Assembly (NCBI RefSeq): GCF_003665065.1
Contig: NZ_RCHR01000004.1
Location: forward strand, 372,001-436,000
Length of the DNA: 64,000 nt
Reading direction: 5' to 3'
From: Oceanobacillus piezotolerans
GTDB taxonomy: Bacteria > Bacillota > Bacilli > Bacillales > Amphibacillaceae
Below the pieces are notes generated by a model. That model did no database searches and had not been told where the DNA came from. It worked only from the letters and a program-made list of their open reading frames with translations. The translations under genes and the position numbers were made by a program. Positions 26,318 through 36,200 of the stretch are shown here, in pieces; within the stretch, counting starts at the first letter, position 1, and each line of letters begins with the position of its first letter.

Positions 26318-28423
26318 TTAGTAATTTAATAAATTATAACTTTTTTTCAGTGTGTTAAGGGTTTCATGGGCAACTGGCCCATTTACTGCTAAATCTGCAA
26401 ATTCTACCACTCTTGTTAACTCTCTTTTGACTAAATTACGCTCAGTGTTAAAGAGTTCGGGCTCTATCCTCTGAATTTCTTCCAAATTTCTAGGAATTAC
26501 AATAAAGTCATATATATAGGAATATTTTTTTCCAGGATACTTTCTTAAAACTCTCCCACGTCTTTGAATAAATTCTCTTGGATTAGTACTACTTGCAAGA
26601 ATAAAGGCCCTTTGTGTAGCAGGAACATCTACGCCCTCATCTAAACATTTAATTGCAACTAATGCCTGTAAATCACCCGATTCAAATCTATTGAGTAAAA
26701 CTTTTCGTTCTTCTTTGTCTTCTCTAGAAGTAAACGTGTGTACCCTCATATCTAGAGTGCTCCCTAATACTTTTACTACTTTGTCAATTTGTTTGTCATC
26801 ATCAACTGTACTATCCCCACAATATACAATGTTATATTTACTATCCTTAAATTCGCTAAACAAATCTTTAAGCTTATATAATTTATTACGAGCTGCACTT
26901 AGCACTCTTGCTCTTTCTATCAATAAGCTTTCTAGAATTTGTTCTTTATCCTCATTTTTTTGGTTAAAAATTCTACTTATTTTTCTAGTAATTTCAAAAT
27001 ACTTTTCACTTTCGTCTTCATCTAATGTTACAAGGACAGGATAATAAAAGTATTCGGTTAAAAATTTTCCAATAGCTTTTTCGAGGCCGAACTCAAAAAC
27101 GACCTTGTTTCCAAAATATGCCAACAATTCATTACTACCTTCTTCATCATACCAGCGGTTTGGGGTAGCACTTAGAGCTAGTCGATACGGGATAGATTTA
27201 ATCAATCTTTTTCTCTGATTAACAGCACCTAAGTGATGGGCTTCATCGGCGACAAATACTGTGTCAGCATGTAATTCGTTTAGTAAAGTTTGCATAGTTG
27301 GTGATGAAAAAGTCGCATTCGTCATAATAACACAAAAATGATCAGTTACCTTCGCATTAAAAGCGGAAATATTATTCCTTAGCTCTTCTTCCCATAAGCT
27401 TCTAGAGTGATAGGCAACTATTGGGTTCATATTAAAAAGTTTTAAATCTTTGACCCACTGGTCTACTAAATGAGTATAAGGACAGACAATAACGACACAA
27501 AGTCTGTTTGTTACTTCGAAGAGTTTAGTTACAGCTGTAATAGAAGTAATAGTCTTTCCAGTACCAGTTGCCATTTCTAATAATCCCTGACAATCGTTTT
27601 TAAACCAACTGATAATGGCTTCTTTTTGATAGTCTCGTAACTTAATTACATCAGGAATTTTAGGATGATTTAGACCTTCTATTTTCAATTCGTTCCTTCT
27701 ATTTGCTTCTGGGTCAAGTTTTTTATAATCTGTTTTTCTATATGTTAACAGTTTTTCTTTTACAGCTTCTGGGAATTCAAATACTTGAACCATTTCTGTT
27801 TTGTCTTCCCATAATGATTGAAAGTTTTCCAGTTTCTTTTCAACTCTGTGCAACTCATTCCCTCTCCATGAACAAAAAACGTCAATTGATTCAAAATTAC
27901 TGTGAAGCCCTCCCTCTGTTTCATTAGAAGATCCAGTAAAAGCGATATGATTTCCGTCCCTATCTTCCAATATCCCTACTTTTTCATGGAAAATCCCAAA
28001 GGAATTTTTATCTCTTAACATTGCAATCTTAATATCTAATTGATTATTTGCTATTAACCAAGCCAGGTAGTTCAAACGTTCTAGAGATGATTCATCTGTT
28101 ATATTGTTTATTTCCCTTAATAAAGATTTCTCTACGATATTTTCTCTTGCTGCGTACCCTTTTTGTATAGATTCTATATCTTCCTCATTGAGTTTCGGTG
28201 ATGCAATTAATTGCATTTTCCCATTACAATTCATTAATTCGATAATTCCTTTAGCAGCAAGTGAAAGTGAGTGGCTAGTAAAGTAACCAACCGCTCTCTT
28301 GTAATTAACTGACTTAGCAAGGACAGGTATATAAAAGTCATTTATTATATTACCGCTTTCATTGTCAGAACGGTATTGGAATGAAATATCTAATTCCTTA
28401 AAACTCAAATACTCACCCCTCAT
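26318..28423 (-). CDS. PLD-nuclease/SF2 helicase fusion
   Basis: This 701-residue protein combines an N-terminal phospholipase D-like nuclease domain with a DEAD/DEAH helicase. The nuclease part (about 20-215) has FHEKVGILED with His146 and Lys148 and GSSNETEGG, a single HKD motif, so a dimer would make the active site. The helicase has ATGTGKT (285-291), VADEAH (391-396), SATPNRW, and motif VI QRRGRVLRK near 620. Such fusions occur in Dnd-linked and other anti-phage systems. ATG 28423 has no good ribosome site; TTG at 28408 follows GAGGGGTGAG and may be the real start. It heads a co-directional run with the 58-residue, SMC-like and 152-residue genes. Confidence 0.85.
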   Translation of the reverse strand: MRGEYLSFKELDISFQYRSDNESGNIINDFYIPVLAKSVNYKRAVGYFTSHSLSLAAKGIIELMNCNGKMQLIASPKLNEEDIESIQKGYAARENIVEKSLLREINNITDESSLERLNYLAWLIANNQLDIKIAMLRDKNSFGIFHEKVGILEDRDGNHIAFTGSSNETEGGLHSNFESIDVFCSWRGNELHRVEKKLENFQSLWEDKTEMVQVFEFPEAVKEKLLTYRKTDYKKLDPEANRRNELKIEGLNHPKIPDVIKLRDYQKEAIISWFKNDCQGLLEMATGTGKTITSITAVTKLFEVTNRLCVVIVCPYTHLVDQWVKDLKLFNMNPIVAYHSRSLWEEELRNNISAFNAKVTDHFCVIMTNATFSSPTMQTLLNELHADTVFVADEAHHLGAVNQRKRLIKSIPYRLALSATPNRWYDEEGSNELLAYFGNKVVFEFGLEKAIGKFLTEYFYYPVLVTLDEDESEKYFEITRKISRIFNQKNEDKEQILESLLIERARVLSAARNKLYKLKDLFSEFKDSKYNIVYCGDSTVDDDKQIDKVVKVLGSTLDMRVHTFTSREDKEERKVLLNRFESGDLQALVAIKCLDEGVDVPATQRAFILASSTNPREFIQRRGRVLRKYPGKKYSYIYDFIVIPRNLEEIQRIEPELFNTERNLVKRELTRVVEFADLAVNGPVAHETLNTLKKSYNLLNY

Positions 28424-28544
28424 TGAGCTTAATAAAATTTCTAGGTCTAAAGTATATAATTATTTTAACATATAATTAAAAAAAACTTGGGAGTTTAATC
28501 TTGGGTGTACATAAAGTAGTCAACCCTCTCATACTCAGTGAATT

Positions 28545-28577
28545 AAAAAAGGCTTGAAAACAATTGTTTTACAAGCT
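28545..28577 (-). terminator. Terminator of the stand-alone winged-helix gene
   Basis: On the minus strand GCTTGT-AAAACAA/TTGTTTT-CAAGC is followed by CTTTTTT. The stem overlaps the stop codon at 28569-28571. It separates this gene from the helicase operon, which should start from its own promoter in 28424-28544. Confidence 0.72.
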
Positions 28578-29102
28578 AGAATTATTAATCATTTTATTTT
28601 CAATATCATTAATCCACTCAATCCAACAGATAATGGTTCTTGCTCTTCTATATAAAGTGGAATCAGATGCTACTCTCAAGTCTTCTTCTAACATAATTTC
28701 AACAACACGGTCTTTTGTGATAAATTTTTCTTCATACCACTCTATATATGCCCTTTTAAAGACAGAGTGCTCAAAGATTGATTTAATGATTGCCAAGTGT
28801 TTTTCTTTTTCTGGTAAAGAAAAAGTTTGATAACCTTTTTCTGAAAGGGTAAAATATACCGATTTTTCAATATGTCTTTTTTCTACAAATCCTAAGTAAA
28901 TAGCAGAGTTAGTATAATAATCTGTTTGTCTTGAAGTGAATTTAAAATGGTCAGTTATTTTGTACTTATTTAAATCTCCTTTATATAAAAGATTTAATAA
29001 TTTTATTATGTTATCGAAAGTATCAGCTTGTGGAAATGGAATGTTAGGATCTTCCTCTTTTGAGACCGTATTATACGCAATACTTAATACATCTATCAAC
29101 AA
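28569..29102 (-). CDS. Stand-alone paralogue of the endonuclease C-terminal winged-helix domain
   Basis: This 177-residue protein aligns over its length with the last ~160 residues of the endonuclease at 30422-31714: IPFPQADTFDNIIKLLNLLY against VPFPQADKFKKVVDLLGFLY, then RQTDYYTNSAIYLGF against RQSDYYANSCIYLGL, and finally STLYRRARTIICWIEWI against STFGRRASTIRGWVRWI. It lacks the nuclease part, so it cannot cut DNA by itself. The region is probably winged-helix and DNA-binding. It may be a controller of, or target-reading partner for, neighbouring genes. A TTG start follows GGAGAAGGTG. It diverges from the Dam-type R-M pair. Confidence 0.75.
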   Translation of the reverse strand: MLIDVLSIAYNTVSKEEDPNIPFPQADTFDNIIKLLNLLYKGDLNKYKITDHFKFTSRQTDYYTNSAIYLGFVEKRHIEKSVYFTLSEKGYQTFSLPEKEKHLAIIKSIFEHSVFKRAYIEWYEEKFITKDRVVEIMLEEDLRVASDSTLYRRARTIICWIEWINDIENKMINNSSL

Positions 29103-29470
29103 AGCACACCTTCTCCTATCTCTATTTTATGTAAAAGGAATTCGCTCAACAACCATTTTATCATACTAATTCCTAATCAAGAAGACCACCTTAAAATCCC
29201 ATTTGTTCATCGAGAGTAAGTATCTAGCTTCAGGTATAAGTTCTAACTTAAAGATGTACAGAGTCATTAGATTTTAGTAAAAATTAATAGTTACTTCTTA
29301 ACGTTAGTCTAATTTTTGATAATATAGTATTTTTATTTTATACTTACCACTATTACAGTAATTTTTAATTGGGACAGAATAGGAACTTCTAGAAGGTTAG
29401 TAAAAATATAATAACCTTATTAAAACCATGAAAAAATCAAATTTTTTCAAACATACTAATACACGATTAA
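29103..29470. other. Left part of the divergent region, no gene
   Basis: This AT-rich DNA lies between the stand-alone winged-helix gene and the methyltransferase gene. The ribosome site of the minus-strand gene is at its left end. I see no RNA or coding signal in the rest. Confidence 0.45.
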
Positions 29471-29484
29471 CGAACATCAGTTCC
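29471..29484. promoter_or_regulatory. LexA/DinR-like box upstream of the Dam-type R-M genes
   Basis: CGAACATCAGTTCC agrees at 12 of 14 positions with the Bacillus LexA (DinR) consensus CGAACRNRYGTTYC and lies eight bases before the -35 element of the plus-strand promoter. Binding would link expression to DNA damage. This is inference from the match alone. Confidence 0.45.
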
Positions 29485-29491
29485 GTTTCCT

Positions 29492-29520
29492 TTGCTAGCT
29501 AGATAATCTTACTGTATAAT
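29492..29520 (+). promoter_or_regulatory. SigA-type promoter of the Dam-type R-M genes
   Basis: TTGCTA, a 17-base spacer and a perfect TATAAT lie about 75 bases upstream of the methyltransferase start. Confidence 0.6.
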
Positions 29521-29543
29521 AAAATAATAAAACTAGTCACTTG

Positions 29544-29573
29544 TTGGTAATGTATAGAATTACCAATTTTTTT
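29544..29573 (+). terminator. Leader terminator (attenuator) before the Dam-type R-M genes
   Basis: Perfect arms TTGGTAAT (29544-29551) and ATTACCAA (29559-29566) with a 7-base loop are followed by seven Ts. The hairpin lies between the promoter and the ribosome site (AGAGG at 29581). It should stop most transcripts before the coding region unless read-through or antitermination occurs. Confidence 0.65.
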
Positions 29574-29592
29574 ATTGAGAAGAGGTACGAAG

Positions 29593-30444
29593 ATGGACAA
29601 TTTACAACCATTTATTAAATGGGTAGGAGGAAAACGTCAGCTCTTACATGAAATAAGAAAATATGTCCCGTCTATTTTTGGCACTTACTACGAACCTTTT
29701 GTTGGTGGGGGTGCTGTGCTTTTTGATTTAGCACCAAAGAATGCGGTTATTAACGATTCAAATGCAGAGCTGATTAATTTATATAAAGTTATTAAAAGTA
29801 AAAGAAAACTTGAACAATTAATAAGGAAATTAAAAGAGCATAGAAACGAGGAAGAATATTACTATAAGGTAAGAGCAGAAGACAGAAGTGATGATTATTT
29901 TACTAAAAGTGATGTAGATAGAGCATCTCGTTTTATTTATCTAAATAGAACCGGTTATAACGGATTATATCGTGTAAATAGTAATGGGTATTTTAATGTT
30001 CCTTTTGGTAAATACAAGAATCCTGATTATGTTAACGAATCAGTTCTTAGAAGATGCCATGAATACCTAAATAAAAATAATGTTCGTATTACCAATAAAG
30101 ATTTTGAGTCTGCTGTAAAAGGGGCAAAAGCCGGAGATTTAATTTACTTTGATCCACCTTATGACCCTTTGAATGAAACATCCTCTTTTACAAGTTATAC
30201 TAAGGATTCCTTCGGTGATTGGGATCAAGTAAGGTTAAGGAATTTATTTATTAAATTGTACGAAAAGGGCTGTTATGTAATTTTAAGTAATAGCGATACC
30301 TTATTTATTAATAAACTTTATAATTATCCTGGTGTACAAATTATTAAAGTCGAAGCAAGTAGAAACGTAAATTCAAAAAAAGAAGGACGAGGGAAAATAA
30401 CAGAGGTAATGGTGATTGCAGATGGCACAAACAAAGAACGATAA
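29593..30444 (+). CDS. Dam-family DNA adenine-N6 methyltransferase
   Basis: This 283-residue enzyme methylates adenine, by family most likely in GATC. Features in order: FIKWVGGKRQLL (SAM-binding, residues ~6-17), EPFVGGGAVLFDL (motif I), INDSN, RFIYLNRTGYNGLYRVN, and the catalytic DPPY in DLIYFDPPYDPLN (about 193). This motif order is that of the alpha class. The ATG at 29593 follows AGAGG with a proper spacing; an upstream TTG has none. The downstream endonuclease gene overlaps its end, so methylase and nuclease are coupled. Confidence 0.92.
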   Translation: MDNLQPFIKWVGGKRQLLHEIRKYVPSIFGTYYEPFVGGGAVLFDLAPKNAVINDSNAELINLYKVIKSKRKLEQLIRKLKEHRNEEEYYYKVRAEDRSDDYFTKSDVDRASRFIYLNRTGYNGLYRVNSNGYFNVPFGKYKNPDYVNESVLRRCHEYLNKNNVRITNKDFESAVKGAKAGDLIYFDPPYDPLNETSSFTSYTKDSFGDWDQVRLRNLFIKLYEKGCYVILSNSDTLFINKLYNYPGVQIIKVEASRNVNSKKEGRGKITEVMVIADGTNKER

Positions 30445-31714
30445 AGCCTGGAACAAAATTTTTAAAGAATACAATATTCTTGTTGAAATCGATAAAGATG
30501 GTTATTACATTATTGAGGCGTCTTCTATACGAAAGTATAGAGAACCTCGATTAATGTGTAAGTTTGACCACGAAAATAATTTACCAGATATTTTTAAAGA
30601 AAATAATTTAAGTATTTTACCGATTTCAAGAAGTAAATATATAATTGGTAGTTTTCAAATGTTTGCTGATGTAACATATAAAAAAATGGAACCAGTAGAG
30701 TTAAACATTCCTTATACAATTCAAACGATTGATGCAAAAAACCTGTATAGTGAAAGTTCGTCTTTACACTTTGCATATCATAGTGGAATGATTGATGACT
30801 TTTTAGGTGAAGAGACTAAACATACTGTTAGTAATAGAATGGGTTCTGGTAAGTTCAAATTCCGCATATGGAATGGTGTGGGTCACACACTCATCAATGT
30901 TGAATCGGCCCAGATTGAAATTGATGGCGGTTATGAGGGAAGAACTAAATTTGCAGTCATAGAAGCCAAAAATGAAACCGTTACAGATTTCAATGTAAGA
31001 CAATTATTCTATCCTTATCGTGTATGGAAGAATAAGATAGATAAAGATGTTGTGCCGGTATTTTTTACATATTCAAATGATAAATTTAGTTTTTTTATGT
31101 ATGAATTTTCAAATGAAGAAACATTTAATTCGTTTAAATTAATTAAACAAAAAGATTATATTATCCCACACGAATCGATAACCATAAAGGATATAGATGC
31201 TGTTGTTCAAAATGCTACTGAGTTTGTACCAGAGCCAGAAGTTCCATTCCCACAAGCGGATAAATTTAAGAAAGTAGTAGATTTACTAGGATTTCTATAT
31301 GATAGGGATATTAATAAACAAGAAATTTCAGACCTATTTGATTTTCACAAAAGACAAAGTGACTATTATGCAAATAGTTGTATTTATTTAGGGTTAGCTG
31401 AAAGTTATTCGCTCGGAAAAGATACCTATATTGCTTTGAATGAAGAAGGTAGGAGAGTTATGGAACTACCTTTTAGACAAAAATACTTAACACTAGCTGA
31501 AAAGATACTTCAGCACAAAATCTTTAAGGAAATATATGATGAGACAGTAAAGATAGAAAGCACAAAGAAAAAAGGAAGAAAAATTGTTCCTACACATTTT
31601 ATAATATCAAGAATGAAATATCATAAACTATATCACATAAGCAAAGAAAGCACATTTGGAAGACGTGCATCAACTATTCGTGGTTGGGTTCGTTGGATTA
31701 GAGAATTGCCTTAA
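30422..31714 (+). CDS. Type II restriction endonuclease partner of the Dam-type methylase
   Basis: This protein of about 430 residues has a PD-(D/E)XK core: Asp (EIDGGYEG) followed by FAVIEAKNE. In the numbering from the TTG two codons upstream these are Asp170, Glu183 and Lys185. A region after it (RQLFYPYRVWKN) is typical of the fold. The C-terminal ~160 residues form a winged-helix domain shared with the protein at 28569-29102. The start overlaps the methyltransferase gene by 23 bases. The target is probably the same sequence as the methylase (GATC-like), but this is inferred. No separate controller gene is present. Confidence 0.85.
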   Translation: MAQTKNDKAWNKIFKEYNILVEIDKDGYYIIEASSIRKYREPRLMCKFDHENNLPDIFKENNLSILPISRSKYIIGSFQMFADVTYKKMEPVELNIPYTIQTIDAKNLYSESSSLHFAYHSGMIDDFLGEETKHTVSNRMGSGKFKFRIWNGVGHTLINVESAQIEIDGGYEGRTKFAVIEAKNETVTDFNVRQLFYPYRVWKNKIDKDVVPVFFTYSNDKFSFFMYEFSNEETFNSFKLIKQKDYIIPHESITIKDIDAVVQNATEFVPEPEVPFPQADKFKKVVDLLGFLYDRDINKQEISDLFDFHKRQSDYYANSCIYLGLAESYSLGKDTYIALNEEGRRVMELPFRQKYLTLAEKILQHKIFKEIYDETVKIESTKKKGRKIVPTHFIISRMKYHKLYHISKESTFGRRASTIRGWVRWIRELP

Positions 31715-31857
31715 AACATACCTATTAAATAAACATTATTTATAAGTAGAATTTGTATAACATACGGGTCTGAATAAAATCTTGCGAAAGTAGATTTTAA
31801 CAATCTGCGCAAAGCAAGAAATCGTGGGTTTAGGAATTTGAGGTTTTATTATTTTAC

Positions 31858-31912
31858 AGGGACAGGTAAAATGTCCGCTATAGCGTAACCATCGGATGCT
31901 GCACCTGTCCCT
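31858..31912. repeat. Cruciform-like repeat between convergent defence genes
   Basis: Outer arms AGGGACAGGT (31858-31867) and ACCTGTCCCT (31903-31912) enclose the small palindrome CGCTATAGCG and TCCG/CGGA arms. It lies between the convergent endonuclease and McrC-like genes and could act as a terminator for both, although no T-run is prominent. Confidence 0.55.
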
Positions 31913-31934
31913 CCATCCTCAATTAGTTTCAACA

Positions 31935-33224
31935 TCAATCAACACACCAACTAATCCCATCTCTCCCTTCTCCAATACTTAGATTATTCACCCTATTCTC
32001 CTCTTCATCCACTCGTCCAGTAAATAAAATTCCCTGTAACTCCATCTTATCTTCCAAGAATAGTCCATTCTTATCTTGAACAAGTTTCATATAATCCACC
32101 AATTCCCGTAATCCAGTAATCGCATATTCAATTCTGTTTGTATGTTTAACCTCACCAATGACTACTTTAAGCAGTTCATTAGTCTTTTTGTCATACATTT
32201 CTACTAAGATATCCGGTCTTCCGCTCCAATAGGTCTTCGTGTCAAAACTTTGATTAAATAGTTTCTTTGCAGTAGTGTCGGCTTCTTCTATTGAACTTAA
32301 TCTACGAGAAATAAACGGATGTTCATGCTCTTTTAACTCATCCGTAGAAATATGGAATTTAATCTGATTTGAGCCAGTGGAGTCATGATACACCTTATAT
32401 AAACAATAATCATCACTCCATTGGGCAACCAGATTATTTCTTCCATCCATTAATTGAAGGTCGGCGTTTTCCGTATTTTCTTCTATTAATTTCACCACCC
32501 AATAAAGCTCAAATAGCACATCCACTTCTTTCGGATAGACAAATGTCTCTCTTAATAGGGTCTGTACCTCCTGCTCATCGATTTCCCCATATAGAAGTTT
32601 TCTATACTGCTGGAGGATAGATGCTGCACTCCGGTATAAGGGGTTTCGATGTTTAAGAGTATCCAGAATCATTCGATCGGTAACGCGACCTTTTACCATT
32701 CGCACCCTTGACAAGTAAATATTTTTATAAAGGGTATTGCTAACAATACTTTTCAGTACGCCCCATTCTTTAAACCATGCGTATTTTTCTAGATAATTAC
32801 TGTCCACTTCTCTAAATAAGATAGTATATAACGTTTGTACTACTTCCAGCAGTACAAGGTTTTCTTTGATTGCATACTCCCGGTTCCGTTCATTGGCTGA
32901 GAAAATCGTTTTATCTTTTGCATTTATTCGAAACCGATCGTTGATGGTTCTGTTCCAATTAATTTGCCCTTTAACAAGTCCGTGATAGGTCTCCTGCTTT
33001 AACGTTGTGGATGTCTTAAATCGTTTGATTAGCTTTGGCAATTCCCGGACAAATTGTTTTACTTCATCCTTTAATAGAAAGTGAACTTTCAATAGTTGAT
33101 CCATTTGGGAAATAGGTAGATCAGTCTTTTTAAGAAAAGAATTAATCCCCACCTGTCCTGACTTCAAATAAATCACTAAAAAATCACTTATTTCTTCTAA
33201 TAATTCTTCAGCACTTCTTTTCAT
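31935..33224 (-). CDS. mcrC: McrC-like nuclease subunit
   Basis: This 429-residue protein follows the McrB-like gene by 3 bases. Its C-terminal third holds a PD-(D/E)XK motif: GRPDILVEM with Asp338, then VVIGEVKHT with Glu358 and Lys360. In McrBC systems McrC does the cutting when driven by the McrB motor. The N-terminal ~280 residues are helical and should contact McrB. A strong AGGGG ribosome site precedes the ATG. The length (429) is longer than E. coli McrC (348) but usual for the LlaJI/McrBC-like branch. Symbol given by function; the target modification is unknown. Confidence 0.82.
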   Translation of the reverse strand: MKRSAEELLEEISDFLVIYLKSGQVGINSFLKKTDLPISQMDQLLKVHFLLKDEVKQFVRELPKLIKRFKTSTTLKQETYHGLVKGQINWNRTINDRFRINAKDKTIFSANERNREYAIKENLVLLEVVQTLYTILFREVDSNYLEKYAWFKEWGVLKSIVSNTLYKNIYLSRVRMVKGRVTDRMILDTLKHRNPLYRSAASILQQYRKLLYGEIDEQEVQTLLRETFVYPKEVDVLFELYWVVKLIEENTENADLQLMDGRNNLVAQWSDDYCLYKVYHDSTGSNQIKFHISTDELKEHEHPFISRRLSSIEEADTTAKKLFNQSFDTKTYWSGRPDILVEMYDKKTNELLKVVIGEVKHTNRIEYAITGLRELVDYMKLVQDKNGLFLEDKMELQGILFTGRVDEEENRVNNLSIGEGRDGISWCVD

Positions 33225-33227
33225 AAG

Positions 33228-36200
33228 CTACCCCTTCATATGAAAGAAATCTTGAGCAAATTGCGTTAATCGTTCCTTTTCAATAACTGGTAATTCACTT
33301 AATCGTTCAATAAACTCAAGGATTTCTTGTTCCAACAATCCTTCAAACTGTGGGAGAACATATAAAATAATCGCTGATGTGAAATCTGTATCCACTGCTG
33401 TATACTTGGCTACATCTTCTACAATGGCCGGTCCTATTTGCCGGTATTGATTAATTTGTTTCCAAATAAAAGCCAGTTCTTCTGCAAACGCATAATCCTC
33501 TATATTCCATTTCTCCAGAAATTCGTGAATAAGTGTCTCGTCAACCTTTTTAGGTACACCAACTGGTATAAAAGCAAACCTTCTCATAAAAGCATAACTC
33601 ATTTCATAAAGAGAAGCCTTATCAAGTGTGTTCATCGTACCAATCAACCGCCAGTCATTAGGAATGATATATTCAAGATCATTCGGTATCACTTTTTCCT
33701 CATCCACTTGTGGACGTAATACAATGGGTTGTCCACTTTCTGATTGAAGGTTCAAGGTTATGGCATCTCCTGTTAAAGCTGAGAATAGAGACCCAAACGC
33801 TTTATCGATATCAGCACGGTTCATTTCATCAATAATCAGCCATTTATTGATTGGTTTATTCGTATAATTATCTTTAAAGCACCTTAGGAAGAGACCGGGA
33901 TTGAAGGCTAATGTTCCATCACTTTTCGGCCGGTATCCACCAATTGTCTCATACGTCGACCAATCGGAAGTGGCTGTTGCCATTTTATAATCGGCATCAA
34001 AGGACTGACAGATTTCCTTAGCTAACTTTGACTTCCCTGTTCCTGGAGGTCCAGTGAGAATAATATGCTTCCCGTTTGCTAATGCTGTCTTTACTTGTCT
34101 TAGAAGAGAATCTTTCTCTTCAAAATATAAACCTTTGATATCTATCTCCTGCTCAAAATTAATAGGAGGTATCTCGACTTCGTTATCTACGATGTTTGGT
34201 TCTTCCAAGGACAGAATCGTTTCAAATTCTGTTTTCGTTAATTCAAACAAACTGCCTTGAGCACCATTCTTAATTGGAGAGCTAAGCTGTAGCTCCTCCA
34301 CTTCGGCAACAGCTTCCCAGCTGATTGGTGTGATATCTTCTACATACCGGAAAGATACACCTTCTGTTGGTTCAACAAATCCTTCTTCTTCAACTAAGTG
34401 TAGCCCTTCTACTACTTCCCCTTGAGCAACAATCTCTTTTCGTGGTGTCGACTCGTAGAACAAGATTTTGTCACCTGGCTTGGCATTTTCAAATGCTGTA
34501 AATATCCTACGCTTATTCCCCTTTTCATTATAGGCTGTATAATTCACTTTTCCTCCATCTTTAATTTCATCCACACTCCAGATGGAAGGATTAGCTGTTA
34601 GCCAAAAATATTTCGTTTCCTCTTCCTCTATTTCCATTGGGATGTTGATTATTTCTTCAGTAAATACTTTAATCCTTTTGTCCGGATCAAAAACAGCTTC
34701 TTCTAATTTTTCTATATTGAATTTTCTATATGGGGATCGAGTATACCCTTGGAATCTAACTTTAACGAATCTCAAAGTTTCCTCGTAAACATTCTGTAAA
34801 TGCCTATTGGTTTGAAACTCTTGAAGCGGGATTTGCACAAGAGCTATTGGCAATTCTTGTTCTTTTGTCGTAAACATTTGTCTACTATAAGGAGTATCTT
34901 TTATTTTATCCTCTATCAACGATAACTGAATTTCTGATTGACCATTTTTACCTTCTCTAAAACCCAATATTAACCAATTACAGAAATCGATATGTAACTT
35001 TTTTCTCGATGGAAAGGTAACCGCGACCCTTGGATCTCCTGGTTCAGTGATACCAATTCTTTCTAATGTCTGAAAAGAAAAATCAAACGCCCATTTCGCC
35101 TCTTCTACCGAACGAAAAATACCGGAGAATGTTTCTGATAAAGTTTCAAATGGATTATTTTCGGAAGACATTTGATTTCCCTCGAGAAATTGTGGTAATA
35201 CTTCCATAAATTTTTCTTTCATTTGCTGGTAAGTAAATTGCTCTGAATTTTGCAAGGTGTCTATATTTTCTTCTCCTCGCTTGGGATGTTCCGTACCATA
35301 GACAAGACCGTAACGTATACGGCTCTCTTCAATCGAAAGAAACAATTGAGCAGCTTCCTTATGTGACTGCTTATCAGCGGGATAAACTGCAAGCCAACTT
35401 TCTGTATCACCAAAGTGCTGTTTCCAATCAAACCCGTTTAATACATCGTCCTTTACTAAATCTAGATCAGTTACATTGTTTAAGTTTCTTATGGAATGAT
35501 GAATCGTACCAAGCTCATTTTTCACTTTTTCTTTTATCGGCTCGTAATAAATAGAAAATAGAATTGTGAAATTTGTCCAGGATCGTAAAACGTTTTTTTC
35601 ATTTTCTTGCCTTATATCCTCTTTCATTCTTTCTATATCCTCAAGTTCCAAATCATTTCCATGTAGAATCTGATTAATAATGTTAAATCGTATCTTATTT
35701 ACTTTTTGGGAATTCCGATATGATTCCCTTTTCTTCTCTAATTCTGCTCGATCAATTTGCTTAACGGCATCTAGGAAAGCTTGATCATTCTGTTTATACC
35801 TTGCCAGCTCCTTTGCGATTGAAGAAAGATAATCCACCGCACTCTCTACTTTTGGTTGCTCGTACTGAGTTAAGCAAAAGAAAAAGTCTTGAACATCCAA
35901 CATGGTTATAGAATGGCCTTTTTCTTTAAGGTAACGATGGGTGGCTAAACAGATATCATAAAAATCTTGATAATTTTTACTTACAGTTCCTAACTTCGTA
36001 TCTATCAGTAATACTTTCTTGATATCCTTAAAAACTTCTTCTTTATATAAAGGATATTTCGTATAGTCATACGCAGCTAGAAGGAATCCGAATAAAGGGG
36101 CTCCCAAGCGAATTGTCGAATTACTTTGCTTTCCATGATTTCGAAATCCCTCAATTTTATCTTGGATGGATTTTTTATCATTTTTATATAGATCGTTCAA

